A stretch of DNA of 48,680 nucleotides from Flavobacterium gillisiae. GTDB lineage: Bacteria > Bacteroidota > Bacteroidia > Flavobacteriales > Flavobacteriaceae. Position numbers and translations under genes: made by a program. The DNA lies in NCBI RefSeq assembly GCF_900107635.1, contig NZ_FNRD01000018.1, forward strand, positions 1-48,680. Direction: 5' to 3'. Shown here one piece after another: positions 24,701 to 32,550 of this stretch (the stretch's first letter is position 1; each line of letters opens with the position of its first letter). Below the pieces are notes generated by a model. That model was not told the origin of the DNA. It saw nothing but the letters and a program-made list of their open reading frames with translations, and made no database searches.

Positions 24701-25210
24701 ATGAAAAATATAATTTTTATTGGAGGAATTCACGGTGTTGGTAAAGGGACAATTTGCAAAGAATTAGCTTCGAATACAACTATAAGCCATATCACTGCAA
24801 GTGAAATATTGAAATGGAATGAAATAAGTGATAGTGATAATAAGTTTGTAGCAAATATTTCTACTACACAAGAAAGATTAATTAATGGTCTTAAAAATTT
24901 AATCAAAAAAGATAAACAATATCTTCTAGATGGCCATTTCTGTTTATTAAATTCAGAAGGTTTTCCAATCAGAATTGATGAAGTTACTTTTGACAAAATT
25001 AATCCAAAAGCTATTGCGATTGTAATTGATGATATTGAAAAAATATCAAAGAGGTTAGAAAAAAGAGACGGTAAAATTTATGATATTAAAATTTTGAATG
25101 AATTACAACAAATGGAAATAGAATATGCCAAATATCTTTCTAAAAAATATTCGGTTCCTTATATCGAGATACAAGACGGAAATTATACTAAACTAATTGA
25201 AATTATTTAA
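24701..25210 (+). CDS. P-loop nucleotide kinase-like ATPase
   Basis: Small cytoplasmic protein of 169 aa, first gene of a tight four-gene operon. The Walker A loop is GGIHGVGKGT (about 6-15). A lid-like region (RLEKRDGKIYD) and DGHFCLL give an adenylate-kinase or AAA_18-like fold, so phosphate transfer to a nucleotide or small molecule is possible. ATG 24701 is preferred to TTG 24692. The DNA is visibly AT-rich compared with suf genes. The stop is 2 nt before the next start. The substrate cannot be read from the sequence. Confidence 0.75.
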   Translation: MKNIIFIGGIHGVGKGTICKELASNTTISHITASEILKWNEISDSDNKFVANISTTQERLINGLKNLIKKDKQYLLDGHFCLLNSEGFPIRIDEVTFDKINPKAIAIVIDDIEKISKRLEKRDGKIYDIKILNELQQMEIEYAKYLSKKYSVPYIEIQDGNYTKLIEII

Positions 25211-25212
25211 TA

Positions 25213-26703
25213 ATGAAAATTTTACTAGATACCAATATCATTATTCATAGAGAAGCGAGTAAAATATACAAGCCAGAAATTGGCCAACTTTTCAAATGGA
25301 TTGACAATCTTAAGTACTCAAAATACATTCATCCTTTAACAGTTGAAGAATTAGAAAGATATAAAGATCCGAATGCTCTCGATACGATGAGCATTAAGAT
25401 TCAGAGCTACAATTTACTAAAACATCAAGCTCCATTAGGGGAAGAAATATTAAAAGTAAGCAAAAAAGTAGATAATCAAGACAACGATATAAATGACACT
25501 CAAATATTGAATGAAGTTTATGAAGGGAGGGTTGATATTTTAATTTCAGAAGACAAAAAAATCCATACTAAAGCAAAGCTTTTAGGGATAGAAGATAAGG
25601 TTTTTAAAATTGAAAATTTTTTAGAAAAAGTAACAGCTGAAAACCCTGAATTAGTTGATTATAAGGTTTTATCTGTTCAGAAAGTTGATTTTGCTGAAGT
25701 TAACATAAGAGATGTTTTTTTTGATAGTTTTAGGGAAGATTATGCAGAATTTGATAAGTGGTTTAATAAAAAGTCTGATGAGATCTGTTATGTCTGTTAT
25801 AGCGAGGGTAGATTAACCGCTTTTTTATTTATAAAGAGAGAAGATGAAAATGAGAATTATTATGAAATCAATCCTGTTTTTGCGAAGAAAAAAAGATTAA
25901 AAATTGGAACATTCAAAGTAACTGCAAATGGTTATAAAATAGGGGAACGGTTTTTAAAAATAATTTTTGATAATGCCTTACAATTTAGAGTTGATGAAAT
26001 ATATGTAACTATTTTTGACCAAAGAGATGAACAAGAGAGGTTAATAGAACTTCTTAAAAACTGGGGTTTTAGTCATTACGGAACAAAAACAACTCATAAT
26101 GGAGATGAACAAGTTTATGTTAGAACCTTTAGTAAAGAAATAATTGACGTTGAAAATCCTAAACTAACATTTCCATTTTTTTCTCGACAACAAAACATTT
26201 TTATTGTTCCAATATATCCGGATTATCATATAGAGTTATTTCCTGATTCAATTCTAAACAACCAGTCGCCAAAAGATTATATTGAAAGTTTTCCCCATAG
26301 AAACGCTTTAAGTAAAGTATATATATCACGTTCTTATGAAAAGAAAATGCAATCTGGTGATGTACTAGTTTTTTATATGACGGGTGGAAAATATAAAGGA
26401 GTTGCTACCACTTTAGGAATAGTTGAATCATGCGTACTAAACATCAATACTGAAGAAGAATTTCTTTCATTATGTAGAAAAAGAAGTGTGTTTACAAACG
26501 AAGAATTGTCTAAGCATTGGAATCACAATCCTGCTAATAGGCCTTTTATCGTTAATTTTCTTTATACATATTCATTTAGAAAAAGACCTAATCTTGAATG
26601 GCTAGTTGATAATGGAATTATTTTAAATTATGAAAATGTCCCAAGAGGTTTTACAAAAATTAGTATCGAGCAATTTGACAAACTTCTGAAATACGCTTAT
26701 TAA
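25213..26703 (+). CDS. PIN nuclease - GNAT acetyltransferase - PUA/EVE-like fusion protein
   Basis: Protein of 496 aa with three apparent domains. Residues 1-140 form a PIN ribonuclease domain with the acidic set D6 (LLDTNIII), E45/E46 (TVEELERY), D95 (NDTQIL) and D114 (ISEDKKI). Residues about 155-310 look like a GNAT acetyltransferase, with GYKIGERFLKIIF as the acetyl-CoA loop and LLKNWGFSHYGTK near the end. Residues about 325-496 resemble a PUA-fold EVE/ASCH domain (GDVLVFYMTGGKYKGVATTLGIVES). All active residues appear intact. The stop is one base from the next start. A role in RNA cleavage or modification sensing is inference. Confidence 0.7.
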   Translation: MKILLDTNIIIHREASKIYKPEIGQLFKWIDNLKYSKYIHPLTVEELERYKDPNALDTMSIKIQSYNLLKHQAPLGEEILKVSKKVDNQDNDINDTQILNEVYEGRVDILISEDKKIHTKAKLLGIEDKVFKIENFLEKVTAENPELVDYKVLSVQKVDFAEVNIRDVFFDSFREDYAEFDKWFNKKSDEICYVCYSEGRLTAFLFIKREDENENYYEINPVFAKKKRLKIGTFKVTANGYKIGERFLKIIFDNALQFRVDEIYVTIFDQRDEQERLIELLKNWGFSHYGTKTTHNGDEQVYVRTFSKEIIDVENPKLTFPFFSRQQNIFIVPIYPDYHIELFPDSILNNQSPKDYIESFPHRNALSKVYISRSYEKKMQSGDVLVFYMTGGKYKGVATTLGIVESCVLNINTEEEFLSLCRKRSVFTNEELSKHWNHNPANRPFIVNFLYTYSFRKRPNLEWLVDNGIILNYENVPRGFTKISIEQFDKLLKYAY

Positions 26704-26704
26704 C

Positions 26705-27637
26705 ATGAAAAGTATAGCGATTTGGTATAAACCCTTAGATTTCAATCTAGAAACTATTGAAAAGTTAGATTTGCATTTCAATTTTTGGAAAATTCCTAAT
26801 GGAACAAGTAAATCTCATAAGTTCTTAGACATAGGAATTAAAATATCTAACACTAAAAATATTGAAGCCTTAAAAATCTATTTTCCAGTAAGAATCAAAG
26901 ACGCAGATTTTGAAGACATTGTTGAAAAATTTATTCATAAAGTAGATTTAGTTAGTGCTATTTTTAATGAAAATTATAAGGTTATTTCGACAGCAACAAG
27001 CAAATCTTTTGAAATAAAAGATACAAAGAACGAATTTGTATTTAATATATATAAAACATCTATCTCCGACTTAATTTTTGAAGATAAGTATGAAGGAACT
27101 GTCGTTAGCATTTGTATTCCTAAAGAAGAAAAGACAAATTATTTTAGGTTCAGAATTAAAGGAGATTTTATAAATTCATTAACTACAATAAGTAGGCCTA
27201 CAAACTCAATTTTTCAAAGTGCTTTTTCTGAAATTGAAATGATAGACTTTAGAGTCAATGAAATACGAGATTTAAATCACGATTTGCTTGAACAAATTAA
27301 TGTAGAAAGATTATTGAAAATTCAAAAACAACATTTTTTCTTTATTTGTTCAAAAGATGAAGAATTAATTGGTAATCACCAACCTTTTTTAAGTTGTAGA
27401 AATTTAGAAAATTATAAGTGGGATGATTATGTAGGAAACAAAAAAATAGATAATCAAACATATTTAGCTTATCATTGGAAAGAAAAAGAAGTCGAAAGCG
27501 TTAGTACACTTATAAAAACAAAATATGAGAAAAATAATTGGAAAACGATAGCCAAATATACGATATTTGCAGTCATATTTGCTGTAGTTGTGAATTTGGT
27601 TAGTAACTGGCTATATGAAGTTATAAAAGGCATATAA
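26705..27637 (+). CDS. Uncharacterised protein with a C-terminal membrane anchor
   Basis: Not recognised. The 310-aa protein has a long soluble beta-rich N-terminal part (about 1-280) and one hydrophobic helix near the end (about 285-302, TIFAVIFAVVVNLVSNWLYE), with only a few residues after it. It is therefore a tail-anchored membrane protein with a cytoplasmic body. The gene starts one base after the PIN-GNAT stop and is extremely AT-rich (about 18% G+C over 27001-27060 by hand count). Such a layout would suit a membrane effector or a tether for its neighbours, but nothing proves this. Confidence 0.7.
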   Translation: MKSIAIWYKPLDFNLETIEKLDLHFNFWKIPNGTSKSHKFLDIGIKISNTKNIEALKIYFPVRIKDADFEDIVEKFIHKVDLVSAIFNENYKVISTATSKSFEIKDTKNEFVFNIYKTSISDLIFEDKYEGTVVSICIPKEEKTNYFRFRIKGDFINSLTTISRPTNSIFQSAFSEIEMIDFRVNEIRDLNHDLLEQINVERLLKIQKQHFFFICSKDEELIGNHQPFLSCRNLENYKWDDYVGNKKIDNQTYLAYHWKEKEVESVSTLIKTKYEKNNWKTIAKYTIFAVIFAVVVNLVSNWLYEVIKGI

Positions 27638-27658
27638 AAGTTTAAATCTAGGTAAAGA

Positions 27659-28039
27659 ATGAAAGTAGTAATGTCAATTAAGCCAAAGTTTGCAAATAAA
27701 ATATTTGACGGAACTAAAAAATTTGAATTTAGGAAAGCTATTTTCAAAAACCAAAATGTTACTTCCGTTTTGGTTTATGCGTCATCACCAGTGCAGAAAG
27801 TAATTGGTGAATTTGAAATTGGAGAAATATTTAATTTTGACCTTAAAACTCTATGGGATAAAACCAAAGAACATTCAGGAATAACGGAGGATTATTTCTA
27901 TGAATATTTTGCTGATCGTAAAAACGGATTTGCAATTCAAATAAAAAATAAGAAAAAATTTAAAATACCCAAAAGCCTTAAGGAGGATTATAATTTGACT
28001 CCGCCTCAATCTTTTGCTTATTTTAACTCAGATGAATAG
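27659..28039 (+). CDS. ASCH (PUA-like) domain protein
   Basis: Protein of 126 aa that is a single ASCH domain. It has the opening SIKPKFANKIFDGTKKFEFRK, whose lysine and arginine are typical of the fold, then VYASSPVQKVIGEFEIGEI and a C-terminal PPQSFAYF. ASCH domains are PUA-like and are linked to RNA or modified-nucleoside binding; some members hydrolyse acylated nucleosides. It ends the four-gene operon, 21 bp after the membrane protein gene. The same fold appears at the end of the PIN-GNAT fusion, so two related binding domains occur in one operon. Confidence 0.8.
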   Translation: MKVVMSIKPKFANKIFDGTKKFEFRKAIFKNQNVTSVLVYASSPVQKVIGEFEIGEIFNFDLKTLWDKTKEHSGITEDYFYEYFADRKNGFAIQIKNKKKFKIPKSLKEDYNLTPPQSFAYFNSDE

Positions 28040-28046
28040 TGTTTTT

Positions 28047-28123
28047 TAGCCCCGATAGAAGTGAAAATCCTTTTTAAGGTTTTTACCGAAAAAAGATTGT
28101 AGCGGATAGCGGGAAATAGCTCC
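28047..28123 (-). repeat. Dispersed intergenic hairpin element, copy C
   Basis: Just after the ASCH stop. It contains AGCCCCGATAGAAGTG, AAAATCCTTTTT, AAAAAAGATTGTAGCGGATA and GCGGGAAATAGCTCC. Read on the minus strand, the CAATCTTTT...AAAAGGATTTTCACTTC order matches copy B at 17790-17895. From memory such elements are common in Flavobacterium spacers. Confidence 0.6.
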
Positions 28124-28166
28124 AAAAAAAATAACCCTTTCAAAGTTCAAAACTCTGAAAGGGTTA
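28123..28166 (-). terminator. Terminator of the sufABCD transcript
   Basis: AACCCTTTCA (28133-28142) pairs with TGAAAGGGTT (28156-28165), followed on the minus strand by TTATTTTTTTT. It ends the minus-strand transcript shortly after the sufD stop, confirming that sufS is not read through from sufD. Confidence 0.88.
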
Positions 28167-28187
28167 AATGTTTTAAGTCCTTAATTA

Positions 28188-29504
28188 TTACAAATCAAAT
28201 CCAATTTTAACGCCTAATTTGTTGGCGATAATTTTAGTAATTCTCTGTTTTAATTCTGGTATTTTGATGCTTTCGATAACGGCATTCGAGAACGCGTACA
28301 TCAATAAAGCTTTGGCTTCTTTTTGTGGAATTCCACGTTGTTGCATGTAGAACATGGCAGTTTCATCTAATTGTCCTATGGTACAACCGTGTGAACATTT
28401 TACATCATCAGCAAAAATCTCTAATTGTGGTTTGGCGTTGATAGTCGCTTTATCACTCAATAAGATATTATTGCTTTTTTGGAATGCGTTGGTTTTTTGA
28501 GCCTCTTTTTCTACGAAAATCTTCCCGTTGAAAACACCAGTTGAACGGTCAGAAAAGATTCCTTTGTAATCTTGGTGGCTTTCACAATTTGGAGTAGCAT
28601 GTTGTACCAAAGTGTAATGGTCTACGTGTTGTTTTTCTCCAATAATCGTAATTCCGTTTAAGTAACTTACTATTCTTTCTCCAAAATGGTAGAAGTTCAA
28701 GTTGTTTCTAGTTAGGTTTCCACCAAAAGAAAAAGTATTAACTGCCACACTACTTTCTTGTTTTTGCGAGACATAAGTGTTGTCAATCAAGTTAGCGGTT
28801 AGCTTGTCGTTTTGAATTTTATAGAAATCTACAATGGCACGTTTTTGAGCAAAAATCTCCGTAACCGAATTGGTCAATACTGGGTTTTCAGTCAAACTTT
28901 GGTGGCGTTCAATAATTTGAACATGTGAATTTTCGCCCACAATCACCAAGTTTCTTGGTTGTACCATAAGTGCAGACTCATTTCCTGTTGAGAAATACAT
29001 GATCTCAATAGGTTTGTCAGCGACTTTGCTTTTTGGGATATTGATATAAGCTCCTTCAGTGGCGAAAGCCGTATTCAATGAAGTTAAACTTTCCTCTTTG
29101 TTGGCAATTTGATTATAATAATTATCAATAATCATCTTGTATTTTGGTTTATTCAATGCCGAAGACATTAAGCAAACATCAATTCCTTCGTGAGTTGTAG
29201 ACGATAAGTATGAGCTGAAAATACCATCAATAAATACTACTTTGTAAGTGTCTACCTCATGTAAAAAATATTTTTTTACATCAGAATATTGAATGCTGTT
29301 TTCTTTTTTAGGGAAAACGGTAAAGTCGTTTTTTAAGAGAGCGTTTAGCGAAGTATATTTCCAAGCTTCGTCTTTCTTAGTTGGGAACCCTTTATTTTCA
29401 AAGTTTTTTATAGCCGAAGTTCGTACATCATGAAGTTCAGAGTGAACATCAAGGCGCTCTTCAAAAGCCATAAAAGACGAGATTAATTTTTCTTTCAAAT
29501 CCAT
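28188..29504 (-). CDS. sufD: Fe-S cluster assembly scaffold protein SufD
   Basis: Partner of SufB in the SufBC2D scaffold where [Fe-S] clusters are built. The 438-aa protein has a helical N-terminus (KKDEAWKYTSLNALL), a right-handed beta-helix core and the conserved C-terminal region containing DVKCSHGCTIGQLDETAMFY and QRGIPQKEAKALLMYAF. Last gene of the sufABCD half; a strong terminator follows. In relatives sufS usually comes next on the same strand. Confidence 0.96.
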   Translation of the reverse strand: MDLKEKLISSFMAFEERLDVHSELHDVRTSAIKNFENKGFPTKKDEAWKYTSLNALLKNDFTVFPKKENSIQYSDVKKYFLHEVDTYKVVFIDGIFSSYLSSTTHEGIDVCLMSSALNKPKYKMIIDNYYNQIANKEESLTSLNTAFATEGAYINIPKSKVADKPIEIMYFSTGNESALMVQPRNLVIVGENSHVQIIERHQSLTENPVLTNSVTEIFAQKRAIVDFYKIQNDKLTANLIDNTYVSQKQESSVAVNTFSFGGNLTRNNLNFYHFGERIVSYLNGITIIGEKQHVDHYTLVQHATPNCESHQDYKGIFSDRSTGVFNGKIFVEKEAQKTNAFQKSNNILLSDKATINAKPQLEIFADDVKCSHGCTIGQLDETAMFYMQQRGIPQKEAKALLMYAFSNAVIESIKIPELKQRITKIIANKLGVKIGFDL

Positions 29505-29514
29505 TTTCTTTGTT

Positions 29515-29578
29515 GTTTAAAGTTTAAGGTTTAAAAGTTTAAAGTTGTTGTGGGAACTTTAAGCTTTAGACTTTAAAC
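29515..29578. repeat. GTTTAAAG-rich inverted repeat between sufD and sufC
   Basis: Short GTTTAAAG/GTTTAAGG units (29515-29546) face CTTTAAG/CTTTAGA/CTTTAAAC units (29555-29578) across TTGTTGTGGG. The RNA can form a long A-U hairpin between the two coding regions. No T tract follows, so it is more likely a processing or stability element, or a mobile repeat, than a terminator. Confidence 0.55.
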
Positions 29579-29583
29579 AAATT

Positions 29584-30336
29584 TTATGCTTCTTGTTCTT
29601 GTTTAATCCAGTCATATCCTTTTTCTTCTAGCTCTAAAGCCAAAGAAGCGTCTCCAGATTTCACGATTTTACCATTAAGTAAAACATGAACGAAATCAGG
29701 AACGATATAATCTAATAAACGTTGGTAATGCGTGATTACTACAATTGCGTTTTTTTCGCTTTTTAATTTGTTCACTCCATTAGCTACGATACGTAACGCA
29801 TCGATATCTAATCCAGAATCAGTTTCGTCAAGGATAGCCAATTTTGGCTCTAGCATTGCCATTTGGAAAATCTCATTACGTTTTTTCTCTCCACCAGAAA
29901 ATCCTTCGTTAAGAGAACGAGAAAGAAACTTTCTGTCAATTTCTAATAATTCTGATTTTTCACGAATCACTTTTAGCATTTCGTTAGCCGGCATTTCTTC
30001 TTGTCCGTTTGCTTTACGCGTTTCGTTGATTGCTGTTCTGATGAAGTTCGTTACCGATACTCCTGGAATTTCAACAGGGTATTGAAAAGAAAGGAATACC
30101 CCTTTGTGGGCTCTTTCTTCCGGAGCTAATTCACTAAGGTCTTCTCCGTCTAAAGCAATTTCTCCACTTGTAACTTCGTAGTTTTCGTTTCCAGCAATGA
30201 TGGACGCAAGTGTACTTTTTCCAGCACCGTTTGGTCCCATTATCGCATGAATTTCTCCTGCTTTTACCTCAAGGTTGATTCCTTTTAATATTTCTTTATC
30301 TCCAATGGAGGCGTGTAAATTTTTTATGCTTAACAT
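29584..30336 (-). CDS. sufC: Fe-S assembly ATPase SufC
   Basis: ABC-type ATPase that drives conformational change of SufB-SufD during cluster assembly. The 250-aa protein has Walker A GPNGAGKST (about 35-43), the Q-loop in FLSFQYPVEIPG, the signature LNEGFSGGEKKRNEI, Walker B LAILDETDSGLD and the switch histidine in VVITHYQRLL. All catalytic elements are intact. Confidence 0.97.
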   Translation of the reverse strand: MLSIKNLHASIGDKEILKGINLEVKAGEIHAIMGPNGAGKSTLASIIAGNENYEVTSGEIALDGEDLSELAPEERAHKGVFLSFQYPVEIPGVSVTNFIRTAINETRKANGQEEMPANEMLKVIREKSELLEIDRKFLSRSLNEGFSGGEKKRNEIFQMAMLEPKLAILDETDSGLDIDALRIVANGVNKLKSEKNAIVVITHYQRLLDYIVPDFVHVLLNGKIVKSGDASLALELEEKGYDWIKQEQEA

Positions 30337-30351
30337 TAGTTTTTTATTTTA

Positions 30352-30369
30352 AACCATTAAGGTATTAAG
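30352..30369 (+). repeat. AACCATTAAGG motif between sufC and sufB
   Basis: AACCATTAAGGTATTAAG resembles the opening of the 342-bp repeats at 3149-4037 and the motif at 5128. A weaker form, AACCATTTAGGAATTAAG, occurs at 31866-31883 between sufB and sufA. Confidence 0.5.
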
Positions 30370-30401
30370 ATTCATTTAGTTCTCTTTTTGCAATAGGAAA
30401 A

Positions 30402-31850
30402 TTATCCTACAGATCCTTCAAGAGATATTTCCAATAATTTCTGTGCTTCGACAGCAAACTCCATCGGTAACTTGTTCAGTACATCTTTACTGAAACCATT
30501 CACGATTAAAGCAATTGCCTTCTCAGTTGGAATTCCACGTTGGTTGCAATAGAAAACTTGGTCTTCACCAATTTTACTTGTTGTCGCCTCATGTTCAATT
30601 TTTGCTGATGGATTTTTGCTTTCGATATAAGGGAAAGTATGCGCTCCACAGTTGTTACCCATTAATAAGGAATCACATTGTGAAAAGTTTCTTGCGTTAT
30701 CCGCATTTGGCGAAATACGAACTAAACCTCTGTAACTGTTTTGTGATTGACCCGCTGAAATACCTTTAGAAATAATAGTCGATTTAGTGTTTTTTCCTAA
30801 ATGGATCATTTTAGTTCCAGTATCAGCCTGTTGAAAGTTATTGGTAACAGCAATCGAGTAAAACTCCCCTACTGAATTGTCTCCTTTTAATATAACAGAT
30901 GGATATTTCCAAGTTACGGCAGAACCCGTTTCTACTTGTGTCCAAGAAATTTTTGCGTTTTTCTCGCAGATTCCTCTTTTAGTCACAAAATTGAAAACTC
31001 CACCTTTACCTTCTTTGTTTCCAGGATACCAGTTTTGTACGGTAGAATATTTAATTTCGGCATCGTCCATAGCAATTAATTCTACTACGGCAGCATGCAA
31101 CTGATTTTCATCACGACTTGGTGCAGTACAACCTTCAAGGTAACTTACATAACTACCTTCATCGGCAATTAGTAATGTTCTTTCAAATTGACCTGTTCCC
31201 GCTTGATTTATTCTAAAGTATGTCGAAAGTTCCATTGGGCAACGAACCCCTTTTGGAATATAACAGAATGAACCGTCAGAGAAAACAGCTGAATTCAATG
31301 CAGCATAAAAATTATCTTTTTGTGGTACAACAGTTCCTAAATATTTACGAACTAATTCTGGATGCTCTTTAATGGCTTCAGAAATACTCATAAAGATGAT
31401 TCCTTTTTCGCCTAATGTTTTCTTGAATGTTGTTGCAACTGAAACGGAATCAACTACGATATCCATGGCTACATTATTCATCATCTTTTGCTCATCAACA
31501 GAGATACCTAACTTTTTATACATTTCTAAAAGTTCCGGATCTACATCGTCTAATGTTTTATTAGGATCAACCGCTTTTGGCGCAGAATAATAAGAAATAG
31601 CTTGAAAATCTGGTTTAGTATAATGTACGTTTGCCCATTCTGGTTCGATCATTTCTTGCCAAGCGCGAAATGCTTCAATTCTCCAGTCAGTCATCCATTG
31701 TGGCTCTCCTTTTTTATGGGAAATAGCGCGAACGATATCTTCATTTAAACCAATAGGAAACGTATCCGCTTCTAATTCGGTGTAAAATCCGTACTCGTAT
31801 TCTTTAGTTTCGAGTTCGATTTTTAAGTCGTCTTCTGTGTATTTTGACAT
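30402..31850 (-). CDS. sufB: Fe-S cluster assembly scaffold protein SufB
   Basis: Core scaffold subunit receiving sulfur from SufE and iron to build clusters with SufC and SufD. The protein is 482 aa from ATG 31850 (MSKYTEDDLKIELETKEYEY), the usual SufB start; an in-frame ATG 21 nt upstream (MVLIRKK) is less likely. Conserved blocks include the central CPMELSTYFRIN and the C-terminal KIEHEATTSKIGEDQVFYCN region with its essential glutamate and cysteines. It lies 65 bp upstream of sufC. Confidence 0.97.
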   Translation of the reverse strand: MSKYTEDDLKIELETKEYEYGFYTELEADTFPIGLNEDIVRAISHKKGEPQWMTDWRIEAFRAWQEMIEPEWANVHYTKPDFQAISYYSAPKAVDPNKTLDDVDPELLEMYKKLGISVDEQKMMNNVAMDIVVDSVSVATTFKKTLGEKGIIFMSISEAIKEHPELVRKYLGTVVPQKDNFYAALNSAVFSDGSFCYIPKGVRCPMELSTYFRINQAGTGQFERTLLIADEGSYVSYLEGCTAPSRDENQLHAAVVELIAMDDAEIKYSTVQNWYPGNKEGKGGVFNFVTKRGICEKNAKISWTQVETGSAVTWKYPSVILKGDNSVGEFYSIAVTNNFQQADTGTKMIHLGKNTKSTIISKGISAGQSQNSYRGLVRISPNADNARNFSQCDSLLMGNNCGAHTFPYIESKNPSAKIEHEATTSKIGEDQVFYCNQRGIPTEKAIALIVNGFSKDVLNKLPMEFAVEAQKLLEISLEGSVG

Positions 31851-31961
31851 TTTTTTTCTAATTAGAACCATTTAGGAATTAAGTTTCATTTTGGCGTTGT
31901 ATGCGCTTCATTTTCTTAATTTCTATATAGTGTGAAATTTATGTTTTTAATCGATGTGTAA

Positions 31962-32291
31962 TTAAAGTGAGAAACTTTCCCCACATCCACATGTTCTATT
32001 TGCATTAGGATTGTTGAAAATGAATCCTTTTCCGTTTATTCCGCCTGAGAACTCTAAAATTGTTCCAGCTAAATAAAGAAAAGATTTTTTCTCCACTGCA
32101 ATTGTTATTTCGTTGTCTATGAATATTTTATCGTCTTCGCTTTTGGCTTTGTCAAATTTTAAATCATAAGACAAACCGGAACATCCGCCACTTTTCACAC
32201 CTACTCTTACGTAGTCTGTAGCAGCATCAAAACCGTCCTCTGTCATCAAATCGATGATTTTCTTTTTGGCAGTATCTGAAACCTTTATCAT
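31962..32291 (-). CDS. sufA: A-type Fe-S carrier protein (SufA/IscA/HesB family)
   Basis: Carries assembled clusters from SufBCD to target apoproteins. The 109-aa protein has the three conserved cysteines C37 (SGGCSGLSYDL), C101 and C103 (NRTCGCGESFSL). It is the first gene of the suf operon, with a TATCTTTG box about 30 nt upstream. No iscR-like regulator lies next to it. Confidence 0.93.
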   Translation of the reverse strand: MIKVSDTAKKKIIDLMTEDGFDAATDYVRVGVKSGGCSGLSYDLKFDKAKSEDDKIFIDNEITIAVEKKSFLYLAGTILEFSGGINGKGFIFNNPNANRTCGCGESFSL

Positions 32292-32320
32292 TGTTATATT
32301 GATTTTGTCTAAATTAACGA

Positions 32321-32328
32321 CAAAGATA
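32321..32328 (-). promoter_or_regulatory. -7 box of the suf operon
   Basis: The minus-strand TATCTTTG is an exact TAnnTTTG match, 30 nt before the sufA ATG. No clear -33 TTG at the usual distance, which could mean activator dependence or another sigma factor. Confidence 0.55.
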
Positions 32329-32550
32329 CTATATAAAAACCTTTTTCCATAACTGATAACATTTTTATAACTAATAGCAAAATAGAAAAAGTCGATGTGA
32401 TTTCATTTAAAGCAGATCAATTTTCATAAATTGCAATCTAATTATGAAAAAGACGAAGATTTAAAGTAAAATCTCTTATTTGTTAATGGATAGGGCGATC
32501 TAATTAGAATCTTTTAATTCTTCAATTTTTTAATCTTTCAATTCAAAAAA

